From Methylotenera sp. (GTDB taxonomy: Bacteria; Pseudomonadota; Gammaproteobacteria; Burkholderiales; Methylophilaceae), in contig NZ_JAUXOY010000017.1 in assembly GCF_030684185.1 (NCBI RefSeq), positions 62,001 to 126,000 on the forward strand: a stretch of DNA of 64,000 bases. The letters run 5' to 3'. Of this stretch, positions 10,155 through 19,555 are shown in pieces. The translations under genes were made by a program, and so were the position numbers. Each line of letters begins with the position of its first letter. Within the stretch, counting starts at the first letter, position 1. Under the pieces are notes generated by a model. It was not told where the DNA came from. It did not search any database and saw only the letters and a list, made by a program, of their open reading frames with translations.

Positions 10155-11394
10155 TACAGTAGCGTTCAAAATGTTTCAGAGCTTGTAGTGCACTGACTAC
10201 GCCATCCTCGTGGAAACCGTTGTGCCAGTACGCGCCGGCAAAACCGGTGCGGTTTACTCCGCTAATCTCAGCATGCCTTGCCTGAGCGACTGAACCAGCC
10301 ACTGTATAAACTGGGTGCAGGTAATCAATACGTTTAATTACCTTTTTAGGGTCGATCTTGCCCGTGTGATTTAACGTCACCAGCAATGGCTCACGTGTCT
10401 GCAACCCTTGCAGGATGTTCATGTTGTAAGTAACGGCAACACGCTCTGACGCTGGGTTGGTGACATGATAGTTCCATGCCGCCCATGCCAGCCTGCGCTT
10501 AGGCAACAAAGTCTTGTCATGATGCAGGAATACGGTGTTGTTCTGATAGGGAATGGCGCCAAGAACTTCAGCTTCGGCTGATGACTTGTCACTTAATATG
10601 TTTAGCGCCTGATTGCTATGGCAGGCAAAAAACACATAATCAAAACGCTCCTCCTCGCTAAACTTAGGCTTTAATATAACCGCATCCTGCAGGCGACGAA
10701 CGTTCTCAACCGGGGTATTCAGGCGTATGGATTGCTTAAATGGTTTCGTAAGTGCTTCTACATAGTTGTCAGAGCCGCCAGCAATGGTGCGCCATTCCGG
10801 GCGGTCATTCACAGTTAGCATGCCATGATTATGGAAGAAACGCACAAAGAAGCGTGCCGGAAAGTCCAGCATCTGCTTGGCATCTGTCGACCATATCGCA
10901 GAACCCATCGGTATGATGTAATAATCGATGAATTGCTGACTGTAACCGCCATGCTTCAGATAATCGCCTAGCCTGATCTCGCTGCCGTCCTTCAATAACT
11001 CAAGAGAGTTTTTGTTGAACTTCAGAATGTCTCGAATCATGCGGTGGAATGAAGGTTTGAAAAGATTGATGCGCTGTGCAAACAGACTGTTCAATGTCGT
11101 ACCATTATATTCAAGACCGGTATCCTCGCAGCGCACACTAAAGCTCATACTGCTGGAACGCCAAGCGACGCCGAGTTCATCCAGCAATGCGATGAAATTG
11201 GGATAGGTGCGGTCATTGAATACGATGAATCCGGTATCAACTGAGATAGCCTGACCCTCATACCGGATCTGGTGGGTATGAGTATGCCCGCCGATGTAAT
11301 CGTTAGCCTCAAATACCGTAATATCATGTTCTTTATGCAATTTGTAGGCAATCGTATTTCCCGCTATGCCGCTACCTATAATGGCGATCTTCAA
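10141..11394 (-). CDS. NAD(P)/FAD-dependent oxidoreductase of a lipid-modification operon
   Basis: The 417-residue flavoprotein begins with the Rossmann dinucleotide motif [15 protein letters not shown] (residues 5-19) and [13 protein letters not shown], typical of the amine-oxidase/phytoene-desaturase-like family. The C-terminal FAD motif region contains [20 protein letters not shown]. The start is a TTG (11394), chosen because MKIAIIGSG is the canonical beginning. Homologues in operons with Cfa and DUF1365 have been linked to fatty acid desaturation of the UfaD type; I infer an acyl-chain oxidoreductase acting at the membrane. The downstream gene overlaps its end. Confidence 0.8.
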   Translation of the reverse strand: MKIAIIGSGIAGNTIAYKLHKEHDITVFEANDYIGGHTHTHQIRYEGQAISVDTGFIVFNDRTYPNFIALLDELGVAWRSSSMSFSVRCEDTGLEYNGTTLNSLFAQRINLFKPSFHRMIRDILKFNKNSLELLKDGSEIRLGDYLKHGGYSQQFIDYYIIPMGSAIWSTDAKQMLDFPARFFVRFFHNHGMLTVNDRPEWRTIAGGSDNYVEALTKPFKQSIRLNTPVENVRRLQDAVILKPKFSEEERFDYVFFACHSNQALNILSDKSSAEAEVLGAIPYQNNTVFLHHDKTLLPKRRLAWAAWNYHVTNPASERVAVTYNMNILQGLQTREPLLVTLNHTGKIDPKKVIKRIDYLHPVYTVAGSVAQARHAEISGVNRTGFAGAYWHNGFHEDGVVSALQALKHFERYCNGKR

Positions 11395-11417
11395 TCTTGT
11401 CGTCTCTGAAATAATGG

Positions 11418-12347
11418 TTAATGAATATGGATTTTTTTAGACTCGCGGATTGCAACTGGAACTGTTCTAAGTTTCCAGATTAGCCCAAGTGCTGAGAGTA
11501 CTTTCAATCCGTAATAAGTGAGGTCAATCTCCCACCAGTAAAACCCCTGGTTTGCAGATGCTGGATAGTGATGATGGTTGTTGTGCCAGCCTTCGCCTAG
11601 TGTCAACAATGCAATCAGGAGGTTATTCCTGCTCTGGTCTTTAGTTGCATAGCGGCGTTTACCCCATACGTGTGCTAAAGAGTTGACGCTAAACGTGGCG
11701 TGATAAAGCACCACTGTCGAGATGACGAAACCCCAGATGAAAAGCTGCATACCGTTAGTGCCGAGACTAGGATGCGCAATGGCAAGCCAGTCGCCAAAGT
11801 GATAGATGCCAATACCCAACAGAATCGGCACGACACTATCGAAACGATCTAACAGGCGCAGTTCTACGAAAGCCGACAGTTCCTTGACCCTGTGTGTTTG
11901 CGTAGAAAAATTCCTGGACGCTAAAAACCAGCCAATATGGCTCCAAAAAAAACCATGCTGCAATGGAGAATGTGAATCTTTATGGTTATCCGAATATGCA
12001 TGGTGATGGCGGTGATGAGAGGCCCACCAAAGCGGACCGCGCTGCACGGCAGTCGCCCCCATAACGGCCAGAATCAGCTGGAACGCCCGTGATGTATGGA
12101 AAGCCTTATGTGAAAAGTAGCGATGATAAAACCCTGTTACGGCAAACATTCGTACACCATAAAGTACAATGGCAAAGCAAAAAGCAAACCAGCTAAAGCC
12201 TACCCAGAACACAGCAAAGCAGGCAAGGTGAATTAGCACGAACGGGATTACCCGAAGCAAGTCAATGTCAGACCAATTGCCTTCTGCAACCGAAGAGTCA
12301 GCATGCACAACCTTATTGTCAAACCATGAGATTATTTTATTAAACAT
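11418..12347 (-). CDS. Membrane fatty acid (acyl) desaturase
   Basis: A 309-residue integral membrane di-iron desaturase. The three histidine boxes are present: HRYFSHKAFH (about residue 95), WASHHRHHHAYSD (about 130) and EGWHNNHHHYP (about 265), in the order of the delta-9 acyl-CoA/acyl-lipid desaturase family. Hydrophobic stretches flank the boxes. It probably introduces the double bond used by the methyltransferases of the same operon. It is separated from the FAD gene by 23 nt and from the lipocalin gene by 8 nt. Confidence 0.9.
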   Translation of the reverse strand: MFNKIISWFDNKVVHADSSVAEGNWSDIDLLRVIPFVLIHLACFAVFWVGFSWFAFCFAIVLYGVRMFAVTGFYHRYFSHKAFHTSRAFQLILAVMGATAVQRGPLWWASHHRHHHAYSDNHKDSHSPLQHGFFWSHIGWFLASRNFSTQTHRVKELSAFVELRLLDRFDSVVPILLGIGIYHFGDWLAIAHPSLGTNGMQLFIWGFVISTVVLYHATFSVNSLAHVWGKRRYATKDQSRNNLLIALLTLGEGWHNNHHHYPASANQGFYWWEIDLTYYGLKVLSALGLIWKLRTVPVAIRESKKIHIH

Positions 12348-12355
12348 AATGCGTT

Positions 12356-12907
12356 CTATCTATTTTCGCGTTGATTGTGAGGGACTTTGCGCAGTTGCGT
12401 AATGTCGTAACCCATATCAGCAACTTTTTTCCTCAGAGTTGCATAGGCCTCATCGCTGATTTGGGGCGTTCTCGCCATAATCCATACATAGTCTCGGGCG
12501 TTTCTGGCGATAATGGTCTGTGTATATCCCTCATCCAGATGTGCTATCAGAAATTCCGATTTGATTGGCCAGATGAACTGCATGCCCCAGCGTGCATTTC
12601 CACTACCCTCAACAACAAATCCACGAGGCGTATAGGTCTTCATTTTTCCACCAAAACTGCCTTTGTTGAAAGTGAACGTCGTTGCAATGGTGCCATCAGC
12701 ATCCAGTCTGTAAGTCTCGATCGCATTAAAAGACTCTGTTTCTATTACTGTCGGAATCGCTGCTATCACATACCATGCGCCCATGAATCTTGGGATATCC
12801 ACTTGCGGTACCGTAGCTATCTGCGGTTTTTGATTGGTAGCACATGCGCCCAATAGGCTTGCGAATATCGTCATAATCAATAGATTCTTTAAGATTTGAA
12901 TAGTCAT
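12356..12907 (-). CDS. Outer-membrane lipocalin (Blc-like lipoprotein)
   Basis: A 183-residue lipoprotein with a signal peptide ending in the lipobox LLGAC (Cys about residue 22). The lipocalin hallmark FMGAWYVIAAIPT (GxW) follows, and the later motif RDYVWIMARTPQISDEAY matches the Blc family. Bacterial lipocalins bind fatty acids or lysophospholipids at the outer membrane and are thought to serve membrane repair, which fits a lipid-remodelling operon. Confidence 0.88.
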   Translation of the reverse strand: MTIQILKNLLIMTIFASLLGACATNQKPQIATVPQVDIPRFMGAWYVIAAIPTVIETESFNAIETYRLDADGTIATTFTFNKGSFGGKMKTYTPRGFVVEGSGNARWGMQFIWPIKSEFLIAHLDEGYTQTIIARNARDYVWIMARTPQISDEAYATLRKKVADMGYDITQLRKVPHNQRENR

Positions 12908-12915
12908 TATATAAA

Positions 12916-13545
12916 TTACCTGAGTTTGTAATTGATGGTATAGCCTTCAGGGGTAATCGACTTGAGGGCGACCCACTCCTGATTGTCAGCCCGATACCAC
13001 AGGTCGATATTGAGTTTAGGTTTACCAGCAAGGCTGGCATCTAATTTATAGCGCAGAGCCTCAACTTTATTACCTTTCACATCAAGCATCTCGCTACCGA
13101 TCCTGACGATCCTAGTGTCAAGCCATTCTGCATTCTGCGGATTGAGCAACTTCGTCTGTTCCAGTACCTTCTGGTTCCAGTAAGCGAAAGTCATCGGGCA
13201 ACCTGGTAATACTTGCTTTGCCTTGCCGTCATTTACCACAAACTCACCGTCACTTGATTCACCCTTCACTCTAGTCGAGATATTGTTTTCTAAGGTGCTA
13301 GACTCAAGACTTTTGAGACAGCCGTCTTTCCAGTGCTCAACTGTGTTGTGGTTGTATTTGTAGGCGTTAATAAACAACACTTTTACATTGAATTTTGCCT
13401 GGCTGATAAGCTCGTTACCCTCACTCAATCTGAATGTATGCTGACCTATTCTGGTTTTATCCAGATAGACATCAAAGTTCCATTCCTTTGCGTACCCGAT
13501 GTTGGGGATTATTACAGCCAGCAATAGCGGAAAAGTCTTCTTCAT
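12916..13545 (-). CDS. Secreted protein of DUF6134-like family
   Basis: A 209-residue exported protein: signal peptide MKKTFPLLLAVIIPNIGYA (cleavage after residue 19) then a predicted beta-rich domain starting KEWNFDVYLDKTRIGQHTF and ending WVALKSITPEGYTINYKLR. No catalytic motif was recognised; the pattern matches a DUF6134-type domain found in the same kind of lipid operon. It lies between the lipocalin and the DUF1295 protein and overlaps the latter by 4 nt (ATGA). Confidence 0.65.
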   Translation of the reverse strand: MKKTFPLLLAVIIPNIGYAKEWNFDVYLDKTRIGQHTFRLSEGNELISQAKFNVKVLFINAYKYNHNTVEHWKDGCLKSLESSTLENNISTRVKGESSDGEFVVNDGKAKQVLPGCPMTFAYWNQKVLEQTKLLNPQNAEWLDTRIVRIGSEMLDVKGNKVEALRYKLDASLAGKPKLNIDLWYRADNQEWVALKSITPEGYTINYKLR

Positions 13546-14324
13546 TTTTTTACCACCTTTAACTTGCCCGGAATGAAAGCGTTGGTTGACTTGATGTAGT
13601 CAACATATTCTGGACGGCGCACTGCGATGTCCTTTTCAAGCAAAGACACGCCGCTCACCTTCAGTAGCAGGAACGTCATCAGAACTGCCGAAGGAATCGC
13701 CCACCAAGCGCCGGCTGCCAGCGCAATCAGGTAGAAACCCCACCATACACAGCACTCACCGAAGTAATTAGGATGACGGCTGTAGCGCCAAACGCCTGTA
13801 TTCAGCACATTGGACTTGTTCGCGGGATTGTGTTTGAACGCTATCAGCTGCCAGTCCGCTATGGTCTCCCAGATAAATCCAAAAGTAAAAACCGTAACAC
13901 CTAACATGTCCAAGGTATTTATTGGCTTATCCGAACTTATAGCGCCTAGGATAGGCAGTGAGATCACCCAAGCCAGCATAGCCTGCAGCCCGAATATGAT
14001 ATAGATACTTTTAAGGGCAAAGCCTGGAGAATTATTCCTGCGTATTTCAGCATAGCGGTGATCTTCGTGCGGATCCCAGTTGCGCCATGTCAGATATACG
14101 AATAGTCGGACAGCCCATATAATCAACAGGGTCATCACAATCAGTGTTCTTGCTGTCAGCTCTACCGTTTGGCTCGCATAAGTGAACCCTGACAGCACAA
14201 AGAAAAGGCTCCACATACTGTCCACATGGGTGACGTTGTTACGGTACAGGCTGAAAACCCAGCCTAAGAAACCAAAGGCAAGCATAATGTACAGGCCATT
14301 CAGATATGCATACCAATTCATCAT
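13542..14324 (-). CDS. DUF1295 membrane protein (steroid 5-alpha-reductase-like fold)
   Basis: A 260-residue polytopic membrane protein with about six to seven helices. The C-terminal motif GVWRYSRHPNYFGECCVWWGFYL is the DUF1295/isoprenylcysteine methyltransferase/5-alpha-reductase hallmark, suggesting an NADPH- or SAM-using membrane enzyme that acts on lipids. It overlaps its neighbours by 4 nt on both sides, indicating tight translational coupling. The substrate is unknown. Confidence 0.8.
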   Translation of the reverse strand: MMNWYAYLNGLYIMLAFGFLGWVFSLYRNNVTHVDSMWSLFFVLSGFTYASQTVELTARTLIVMTLLIIWAVRLFVYLTWRNWDPHEDHRYAEIRRNNSPGFALKSIYIIFGLQAMLAWVISLPILGAISSDKPINTLDMLGVTVFTFGFIWETIADWQLIAFKHNPANKSNVLNTGVWRYSRHPNYFGECCVWWGFYLIALAAGAWWAIPSAVLMTFLLLKVSGVSLLEKDIAVRRPEYVDYIKSTNAFIPGKLKVVKK

Positions 14325-14839
14325 GCACGCTCCACTTTAAATCCATTCAGATGACTGGCAAGATGTAAAAGTAGCGGTGTGATGACAGCCCAACCAACAG
14401 CGAGCGCGATATAGGAGGTATTTCCATCTAATGAAACTGCGCCGATCTTCTCGGCACCTAGATAAGCCAATGGACCACCTGCAGCACCAAATAGCACAGA
14501 GATCATATATCGCTGCTGCATCCATGCCAGGCTTAAATTCAGTGTAGAAGCAAAGCTTCCCCACAGCGCTAGTATCCATACGGGAACAAGTGAGGTGCTC
14601 CAGCCGTGCTGCTGATACTCTACCCATTTCATTGAAAGCATTGTCTGGTCGAAACCGGCACCTATCAACAAGGCAGCAACAATCAGCAATAGCTCAGTCA
14701 TAGCGCGTTTAGCTTTGAACAGATGCCAGCCAAGCACAACAATCGTGACAGTAACGCCAAGCCATGGCAACCCTTTAGCTGCACCAGCAACACAAGCCAG
14801 CCAAGCCATCTGAAATAGAATAAAATTAGTTAACAGCAT
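14321..14839 (-). CDS. DUF2878 membrane protein
   Basis: A 172-residue protein with about five hydrophobic helices (for example LLIVAALLIGAGFD and WVEYQQHGWSTSLVPVWILALWG), matching DUF2878. This family accompanies DUF1295, Cfa-like and FAD proteins in singlet-oxygen or envelope-stress operons of other proteobacteria. The function is unknown. It lies 3 nt after the methyltransferase stop. Confidence 0.7.
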   Translation of the reverse strand: MLLTNFILFQMAWLACVAGAAKGLPWLGVTVTIVVLGWHLFKAKRAMTELLLIVAALLIGAGFDQTMLSMKWVEYQQHGWSTSLVPVWILALWGSFASTLNLSLAWMQQRYMISVLFGAAGGPLAYLGAEKIGAVSLDGNTSYIALAVGWAVITPLLLHLASHLNGFKVERA

Positions 14840-14842
14840 AAG

Positions 14843-15901
14843 TCATAGTCGACGTTCGAACTGGTAATGGGTGACCCACCATTCCTGTCCATGCTTATAA
14901 CCAAACAGCTCCGCACATGCCATGTAGAATATACGCCAGCGGTTACGCCACTTCTCTGCGCTTTCAAGTCCATATGTTTCTTTAAGAATTGCATCAATCT
15001 CTTCGCGATGCTTATCCATATTTTCGAGCCAGGCATTAGCGGTTTTTTCGTAATGGGTACCGTCCCAGCGCCAGCGTTTTGAAAGCTTCAGGTCATCCTG
15101 AAAGTGCAGGGGAAGATCATCGCTTGGCATCATTCCACCTGAAAAGAAGAACTGACTCATCCAGTCATCGTCACCCTGAACTTCGAAGAAGTAAGGTGTA
15201 TTACGATGCACAAAAATATGCATCATGAACTTGCCGCTGGGTGCTAACCAATCATGAATCCTCTTATATAACACCTTGTAATTACGCATATGTTCAAACA
15301 TCTCTACCGATACCACGCGGTCAAACTGAGAGTCGATATCGTAATCTGCAGGATTGAATTTATTCATGTCACAAGTGATCACGCGTACATTTGTCAAGCC
15401 GCGCGTTTTTGCCATTGCCATGATATGCTCACGCTGCGAGTTGGAGTTTGACACAGCTGTAATGGTGCTGCCCGGATAGCGCTCCGCCATCCATAAGGTC
15501 AGCGAACCCCAGCCACAGCCTAGTTCAAGCACATTCTGCCCATTTTTGAGATCTGCATGTTCACAGGTCAGAGCAAGTGCGTTCGCTTCAGCCTCATCCA
15601 GAGTTTCGGTTTCCGGAAGCCAGAAGCAGCTGCTGTATTTCCTGTGAACACCAAGGCACAACTCGAAGAATTTTGTCGGCAATTCGTAGTGCTGCGCATT
15701 TGCAAGTTCCGGCACCAATGCAATTGGTGCGTTATTCATTGCTGATACGAATGCGCTTAGTCTTTCAATACCCTTTTCACAATTGTCTGCATGAATCTCC
15801 TGAAGACGTTTTTCAGATAGATTGCTGATCCCTTGCCGGATAAGATAGTCAGGAATTAAACTTTTTTCTGCCAACTGTATGGCTAGGCTGGTGAGCTGCA
15901 T
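14843..15901 (-). CDS. Cfa-like SAM-dependent methyltransferase (second copy in operon)
   Basis: First gene of the operon; 352 residues. The SAM motif VLELGCGWGSLTLWMAERYP (about residue 125) and the acidic EMFEHMRNY place it in the Cfa/coclaurine-N-methyltransferase-like superfamily. It lacks the long N-terminal lipid-binding half of the operon's other Cfa. The ATG follows AAGGG by about 5 nt. Two dissimilar Cfa-like enzymes in one operon point to two methylation steps or two acyl substrates. Confidence 0.8.
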   Translation of the reverse strand: MQLTSLAIQLAEKSLIPDYLIRQGISNLSEKRLQEIHADNCEKGIERLSAFVSAMNNAPIALVPELANAQHYELPTKFFELCLGVHRKYSSCFWLPETETLDEAEANALALTCEHADLKNGQNVLELGCGWGSLTLWMAERYPGSTITAVSNSNSQREHIMAMAKTRGLTNVRVITCDMNKFNPADYDIDSQFDRVVSVEMFEHMRNYKVLYKRIHDWLAPSGKFMMHIFVHRNTPYFFEVQGDDDWMSQFFFSGGMMPSDDLPLHFQDDLKLSKRWRWDGTHYEKTANAWLENMDKHREEIDAILKETYGLESAEKWRNRWRIFYMACAELFGYKHGQEWWVTHYQFERRL

Positions 15902-16233
15902 TCTTACCCTTTTTTGTTTTTTAAGATTAGTATCTTGGTTACTGATTAAATATATTCGAGATAGTTTCTTTTTTTTATTAAATTATTAGGATTTCGGCTC
16001 TGAACTTCTGTTGCTAAGTTCGAAGAAAATCTATTCAATAAGCTTTGAATCACTTAAGCTTAATGCAGATTGATAGGTAAGATTGCTATTGCCACATACA
16101 AATATGGGTATATCTCAGCTAGAGCATTGGAATGGAAAACATAACCGTCCCTAAAGGACTACACATTAGTTCTCATTGATACTACTTTTAAGAATGCATC
16201 GCCATGCCAGACCAGACCATTACAATAGATAAT
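15902..16233. other. 332-bp spacer, presumed promoter region of the lipid operon
   Basis: AT-rich DNA upstream of the nine-gene operon. No tRNA, ORF, riboswitch, sigma-54 site or convincing -35/-10 pair was recognised on the minus strand. An ECF sigma/anti-sigma gene pair, often linked to such operons, is not present nearby. Confidence 0.4.
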
Positions 16234-16488
16234 CTAGCGGTGTTTTAACTTTAGGCAAAGCACTGCGCAGGCTAATACAAATGTTACGATGTTTGCCAAG
16301 ATGATGGGCCAGCTAACAATCATTACGCCATAAACTATCCAACCCATTACCCCCAAGCTAAATATACTGTACATAGGCAACGAAACCCCTGATAAATCAC
16401 GTGTCTTCCATGAATGAAGTGCCTGTGGCACAAATGCAAGGGTGGTTAGAAATGCGGAGAAATAACCAATAAGATTAGTCGTATTCAT
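16234..16488 (-). CDS. SemiSWEET sugar transporter
   Basis: An 84-residue protein with three transmembrane helices (a triple-helix bundle) and the PQ-loop FVPQALHSWKTRD at residues 19-31, the size and signature of bacterial SemiSWEETs, which dimerise to move sugars passively. A second conserved block is GVSLPMYSIFSLGVMGWIVYG. It lies between the HAD gene and the lipid operon on the same strand. The substrate is not predictable. Confidence 0.85.
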   Translation of the reverse strand: MNTTNLIGYFSAFLTTLAFVPQALHSWKTRDLSGVSLPMYSIFSLGVMGWIVYGVMIVSWPIILANIVTFVLACAVLCLKLKHR

Positions 16489-16523
16489 GTCTGTTTACTC
16501 GTAATATTAAGTAATAATCCACA

Positions 16524-17351
16524 TTAGCTTACTAACGTCTTATCACCGTTGTGGAAGGTTATCCAGTCGGTATGGATTTTGTCCCAATCCTGAAGTGCTA
16601 AACCATGTAAGGTAAACAATTCGCGCACCTGATGTGAATCCCATTTAAGAACATCTTCAAGAATTGGCACTAACACACTGACCGCATTGTTGCTAAGAAC
16701 TGTTCGGTGCGCAATGCGGCCGATGGATTTTGTTTCCGACACGGCGATGGTATGACCGTCTCGGCTATTCACATCGTGCATGACATAGAGATCAGAACTT
16801 CCATCCCCGATATAAATTACCCGGTCAGAACTCATTTGATGTTTAAGTTCTAATTCCTGCAGCACTACAACCTTACCATTACCTGCCGGTACGCGTAGAA
16901 TCGAGCAAATCTCGCCCGTTTCAGTATCGAATTCGAATTCTGAACCAAATATATTCTCTGGTGGGACGATGCCTTCAAGCGCTGAGCGCACCACTTCACG
17001 TGGGCCAGCAGATATCACAAAGAATTGAAAGCTGGAACCATCCAAGCCGTCACTCAATATTTCCGCAAATAACTGCACATTGTCTTTTAGACGGACACGT
17101 TTGCCTGTTTCAATCAGGTGTTCAAGACGGACACCGCGAAATGCAGGATCATGCCGCAACAAATATGCAAGTTCGGCGCCCTGTTGAACGAGGTTTGACT
17201 GAGCAAGTCCTTTAACCTTATCTTCAAAATCAGCAATACCAAGCATTTCGGCCAGCACCAAACCTGAGTCATTAAAGCTCAGCGTCTGATCGAAGTCACT
17301 GGCTACAAGATAGTCAATTGTTGTGTCGGACTTGTTAGTGATAATCTTCAT
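16524..17351 (-). CDS. HAD-superfamily phosphatase (phosphoserine phosphatase/MtnX-like)
   Basis: A phosphatase of about 275 residues with the catalytic DFDQTLSF (DxDxT motif I), motif II in [12 protein letters not shown] and motif IV in [13 protein letters not shown], the layout of HAD class IB. I start it at ATG 17351, preceded by GGAG 10 nt upstream; a TTG at 17405 would add 18 unlike residues. Its substrate cannot be named. It may be cotranscribed with the SemiSWEET gene 35 nt downstream. Confidence 0.8.
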   Translation of the reverse strand: MKIITNKSDTTIDYLVASDFDQTLSFNDSGLVLAEMLGIADFEDKVKGLAQSNLVQQGAELAYLLRHDPAFRGVRLEHLIETGKRVRLKDNVQLFAEILSDGLDGSSFQFFVISAGPREVVRSALEGIVPPENIFGSEFEFDTETGEICSILRVPAGNGKVVVLQELELKHQMSSDRVIYIGDGSSDLYVMHDVNSRDGHTIAVSETKSIGRIAHRTVLSNNAVSVLVPILEDVLKWDSHQVRELFTLHGLALQDWDKIHTDWITFHNGDKTLVS

Positions 17352-17703
17352 AACAGATATACTCCATTTGCCAATGCTGCCCAATGTGTAACAAAGTACT
17401 ATCAAATAAGGTTTTCATTTTGTACATTCCCAATAATGATTAAGATTTAACTCATGCACTGTCCCTTAATTAAACAGCATAAGCCGTGCCAATTACAATT
17501 TTGTGGCATACAATTAAATTAATTGGATGAGAAACCTAAAGGAATGGTCTAGAGACTGCCCTATCAGACCAGGGGATATTTTATTTTTGAGAAATAATAG
17601 GCGCCGATTATGCCTGTTTGATGTGCGCAATGTATTAAAACAGTGCGTTATTCAACTTTCTTGTATTTAATATGCTATCAATTTAGGCGATTCCGCAATT
17701 GAG

Positions 17704-17778
17704 TCAATCGTCATCGCCTACGATTGCAACTTCGGCAGGGTTAAGCCCTATATCATCTAAAGCATATACATCAACTTG
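17704..17778 (-). pseudogene. Short coding-like remnant in a 443-bp spacer
   Basis: The region 17352-17794 has no gene. Within it, a 24-codon stretch without a start codon reads LDDIGLNPAEVAIVGDDD before a stop, resembling the end of motif IV in HAD-type hydrolases. It lies directly downstream of the allophanate hydrolase C-domain gene on the same strand and may be a gene relic or chance. Nothing else is evident in this spacer. Confidence 0.2.
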
Positions 17779-17794
17779 TTAAGAAATTTCGAAT

Positions 17795-18211
17795 TTATAG
17801 GGATTCTTTGAGGTAATTACGCCAGTTGCCGTATCGAGATATATCAACCGCATCTAGCGTGGCATAAGCCTCGCACATAAATCCCTGCACTAAGCTACCA
17901 TCTGCCAATTTTAGAGTACCAAAACCCAATGGCGCTGGTATGCTCGCTACAAATTCCCCATAATTTTTTAGTGGTATTTGCCAAATCTCTAACCCTATTG
18001 CGCTACCATTTTCAACGACTCTCAACAAGCCTGGGCGCGGTGGTATAAAGCCGTTTAATTTGAATAGCTTGTAGTCTGGTGATGTTTGCGTAGCTTCCAT
18101 AAACTTGCCGTCTAGCGCAGTAAGCTGAGGATTAAGAGGTAAATCTTTCATATGAGCGCCACAGACAGCGACTTTTATATGATTTTCGTCGATTATATTT
18201 TCAGTCGTCAT
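17795..18211 (-). CDS. Allophanate hydrolase C-terminal domain as a separate protein
   Basis: The 138 residues correspond to the C-terminal domain of AtzF-type allophanate hydrolases, recognised from KVAVCGAHMKDLPLNPQL, SPDYKLFKLNGFIPPRPGLLR and GLEIWQIPLKNYGEFV, a gamma-glutamylcyclotransferase-like fold. Normally it is fused to the amidase domain and decarboxylates the N-carboxyurea formed by it. Here it has its own ATG 17 nt after the amidase stop, preceded by GGAAAAA. A genuine split gene is more likely than a sequencing error, because both parts have clean ends. Confidence 0.85.
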   Translation of the reverse strand: MTTENIIDENHIKVAVCGAHMKDLPLNPQLTALDGKFMEATQTSPDYKLFKLNGFIPPRPGLLRVVENGSAIGLEIWQIPLKNYGEFVASIPAPLGFGTLKLADGSLVQGFMCEAYATLDAVDISRYGNWRNYLKESL

Positions 18212-18228
18212 GATGATTATTTTTCCAG

Positions 18229-19551
18229 TTATAAACGGTTGGCTAAATTTAGCAGTGCATCATCACTAAAAGCCGGTGCGCAGATAGTCACGCCAAAACC
18301 TAAGCCATTACTTTGAAAACCCATAGGCACAGCAACTGCTGTCAGGTCTAGTAAGTTCATAAAATTAGTGTAGTAACCCAAATTGGTGTTTGTTTGAATT
18401 GGATTATCTTCAACTTCTGCAATGGTATAAATTGTGCCAGCTGTAGGTGTGATGATTATATCTACGTTACTCCAGACTGCCTCTGCTTTGCGTTGTAACG
18501 CTTTTAACTTATAAAGTGCGGTATAAGTATCAGCCGCACTGAATTTTTCCGCATTACCGATAATTTGTTTGGTAACAGGAAATATGGCTTCCGGTTTCGA
18601 ATCAAAGAACTCCCGAATGGCTGCATAACGTTCAGCAACCCATGGCCCTTCATATAAAAGCTGTGCCGTCTCTAAAAATGGTGAGAAATCTATTTCAATA
18701 GCTTTTCCACCAATTTTTTCTATTTTTTGAATGGCCTGCTTAAACAAAATTGGTGTTTCAGAATTACCGAAAAACGCTAGCTGTTCCGGTTTAGGTACGC
18801 CAAATATAAAATGATTTCCTAAGTTTGACATTACATTGGCAGGTGTTTGACGAGAATAAGCGTCATCAGCATCAAAACCTTGTGCACTTTGCAGCACCAA
18901 CAAGGCATCATCCGAGCTCTTAGCAAATATTGATACACAATCTAACGTGCGACATGCTGGCACAACGCCTAAAGTGCTCAATAATCCGCATGTTGGTTTA
19001 TGCCCAACCAGGTTATTAAAAGCTGCAGGCACACGGCCGGAACCAGCAGTATCTGTGCCCAAGCTAAAACTAGCCATGCCTAACGCTACTGAAACTGCAG
19101 ATCCTGCACTTGATCCACCGGAAATATATTCTGGGTTAATACTGTTTTTACAAGCGCCATAAGGAGAACGAGTACCGACTAAGCCAGTAGCGAACTGATC
19201 CAGATTAGTTTTTCCGATGGGAATAGCGCCTGCATCAATCAATTTCTGCACTACAGTGGCACTTTTCGTCGGGGTGTATGCGTATTCTGCGCAGCCTGCA
19301 GTTGTTGGAATACCCGCTAAGTCAATATTATCTTTAATCGCAAATGGGATACCATACAAAGGGAAGTTAGCAGGGTCTTTGCCTTCAAGTTGTTGTGTAT
19401 ATAAAAGCAACTCATTCAGATTTAAGCGCCGTATCCAAATGTGGTGGCTATCTTCAGTGCCAATTTCTGCATCGAGTTGCTTTACCAGCTCGGTAGGTGT
19501 GAGCGCACGAGAAATATACAGGTTACGAAGATGAGAGATTAGTAAGTTCAT
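18229..19551 (-). CDS. atzF: Allophanate hydrolase, amidase domain
   Basis: 440 residues of the amidase-signature family: the catalytic lysine lies in PFAIKDNIDLAGIPTTAG and the Ser-Ser pair in ISGGSSAGSAVSVALG, followed by LGTDTAGSGRVPAAF. It hydrolyses allophanate to ammonia and N-carboxyurea or CO2, the last step after carboxylation of urea or guanidine. Full-length AtzF is about 600 residues; this one ends after NLANRL and the C-terminal domain is the next gene. It starts 4 nt after the carboxylase gene. Confidence 0.92.
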   Translation of the reverse strand: MNLLISHLRNLYISRALTPTELVKQLDAEIGTEDSHHIWIRRLNLNELLLYTQQLEGKDPANFPLYGIPFAIKDNIDLAGIPTTAGCAEYAYTPTKSATVVQKLIDAGAIPIGKTNLDQFATGLVGTRSPYGACKNSINPEYISGGSSAGSAVSVALGMASFSLGTDTAGSGRVPAAFNNLVGHKPTCGLLSTLGVVPACRTLDCVSIFAKSSDDALLVLQSAQGFDADDAYSRQTPANVMSNLGNHFIFGVPKPEQLAFFGNSETPILFKQAIQKIEKIGGKAIEIDFSPFLETAQLLYEGPWVAERYAAIREFFDSKPEAIFPVTKQIIGNAEKFSAADTYTALYKLKALQRKAEAVWSNVDIIITPTAGTIYTIAEVEDNPIQTNTNLGYYTNFMNLLDLTAVAVPMGFQSNGLGFGVTICAPAFSDDALLNLANRL

Positions 19552-19555
19552 ATTT

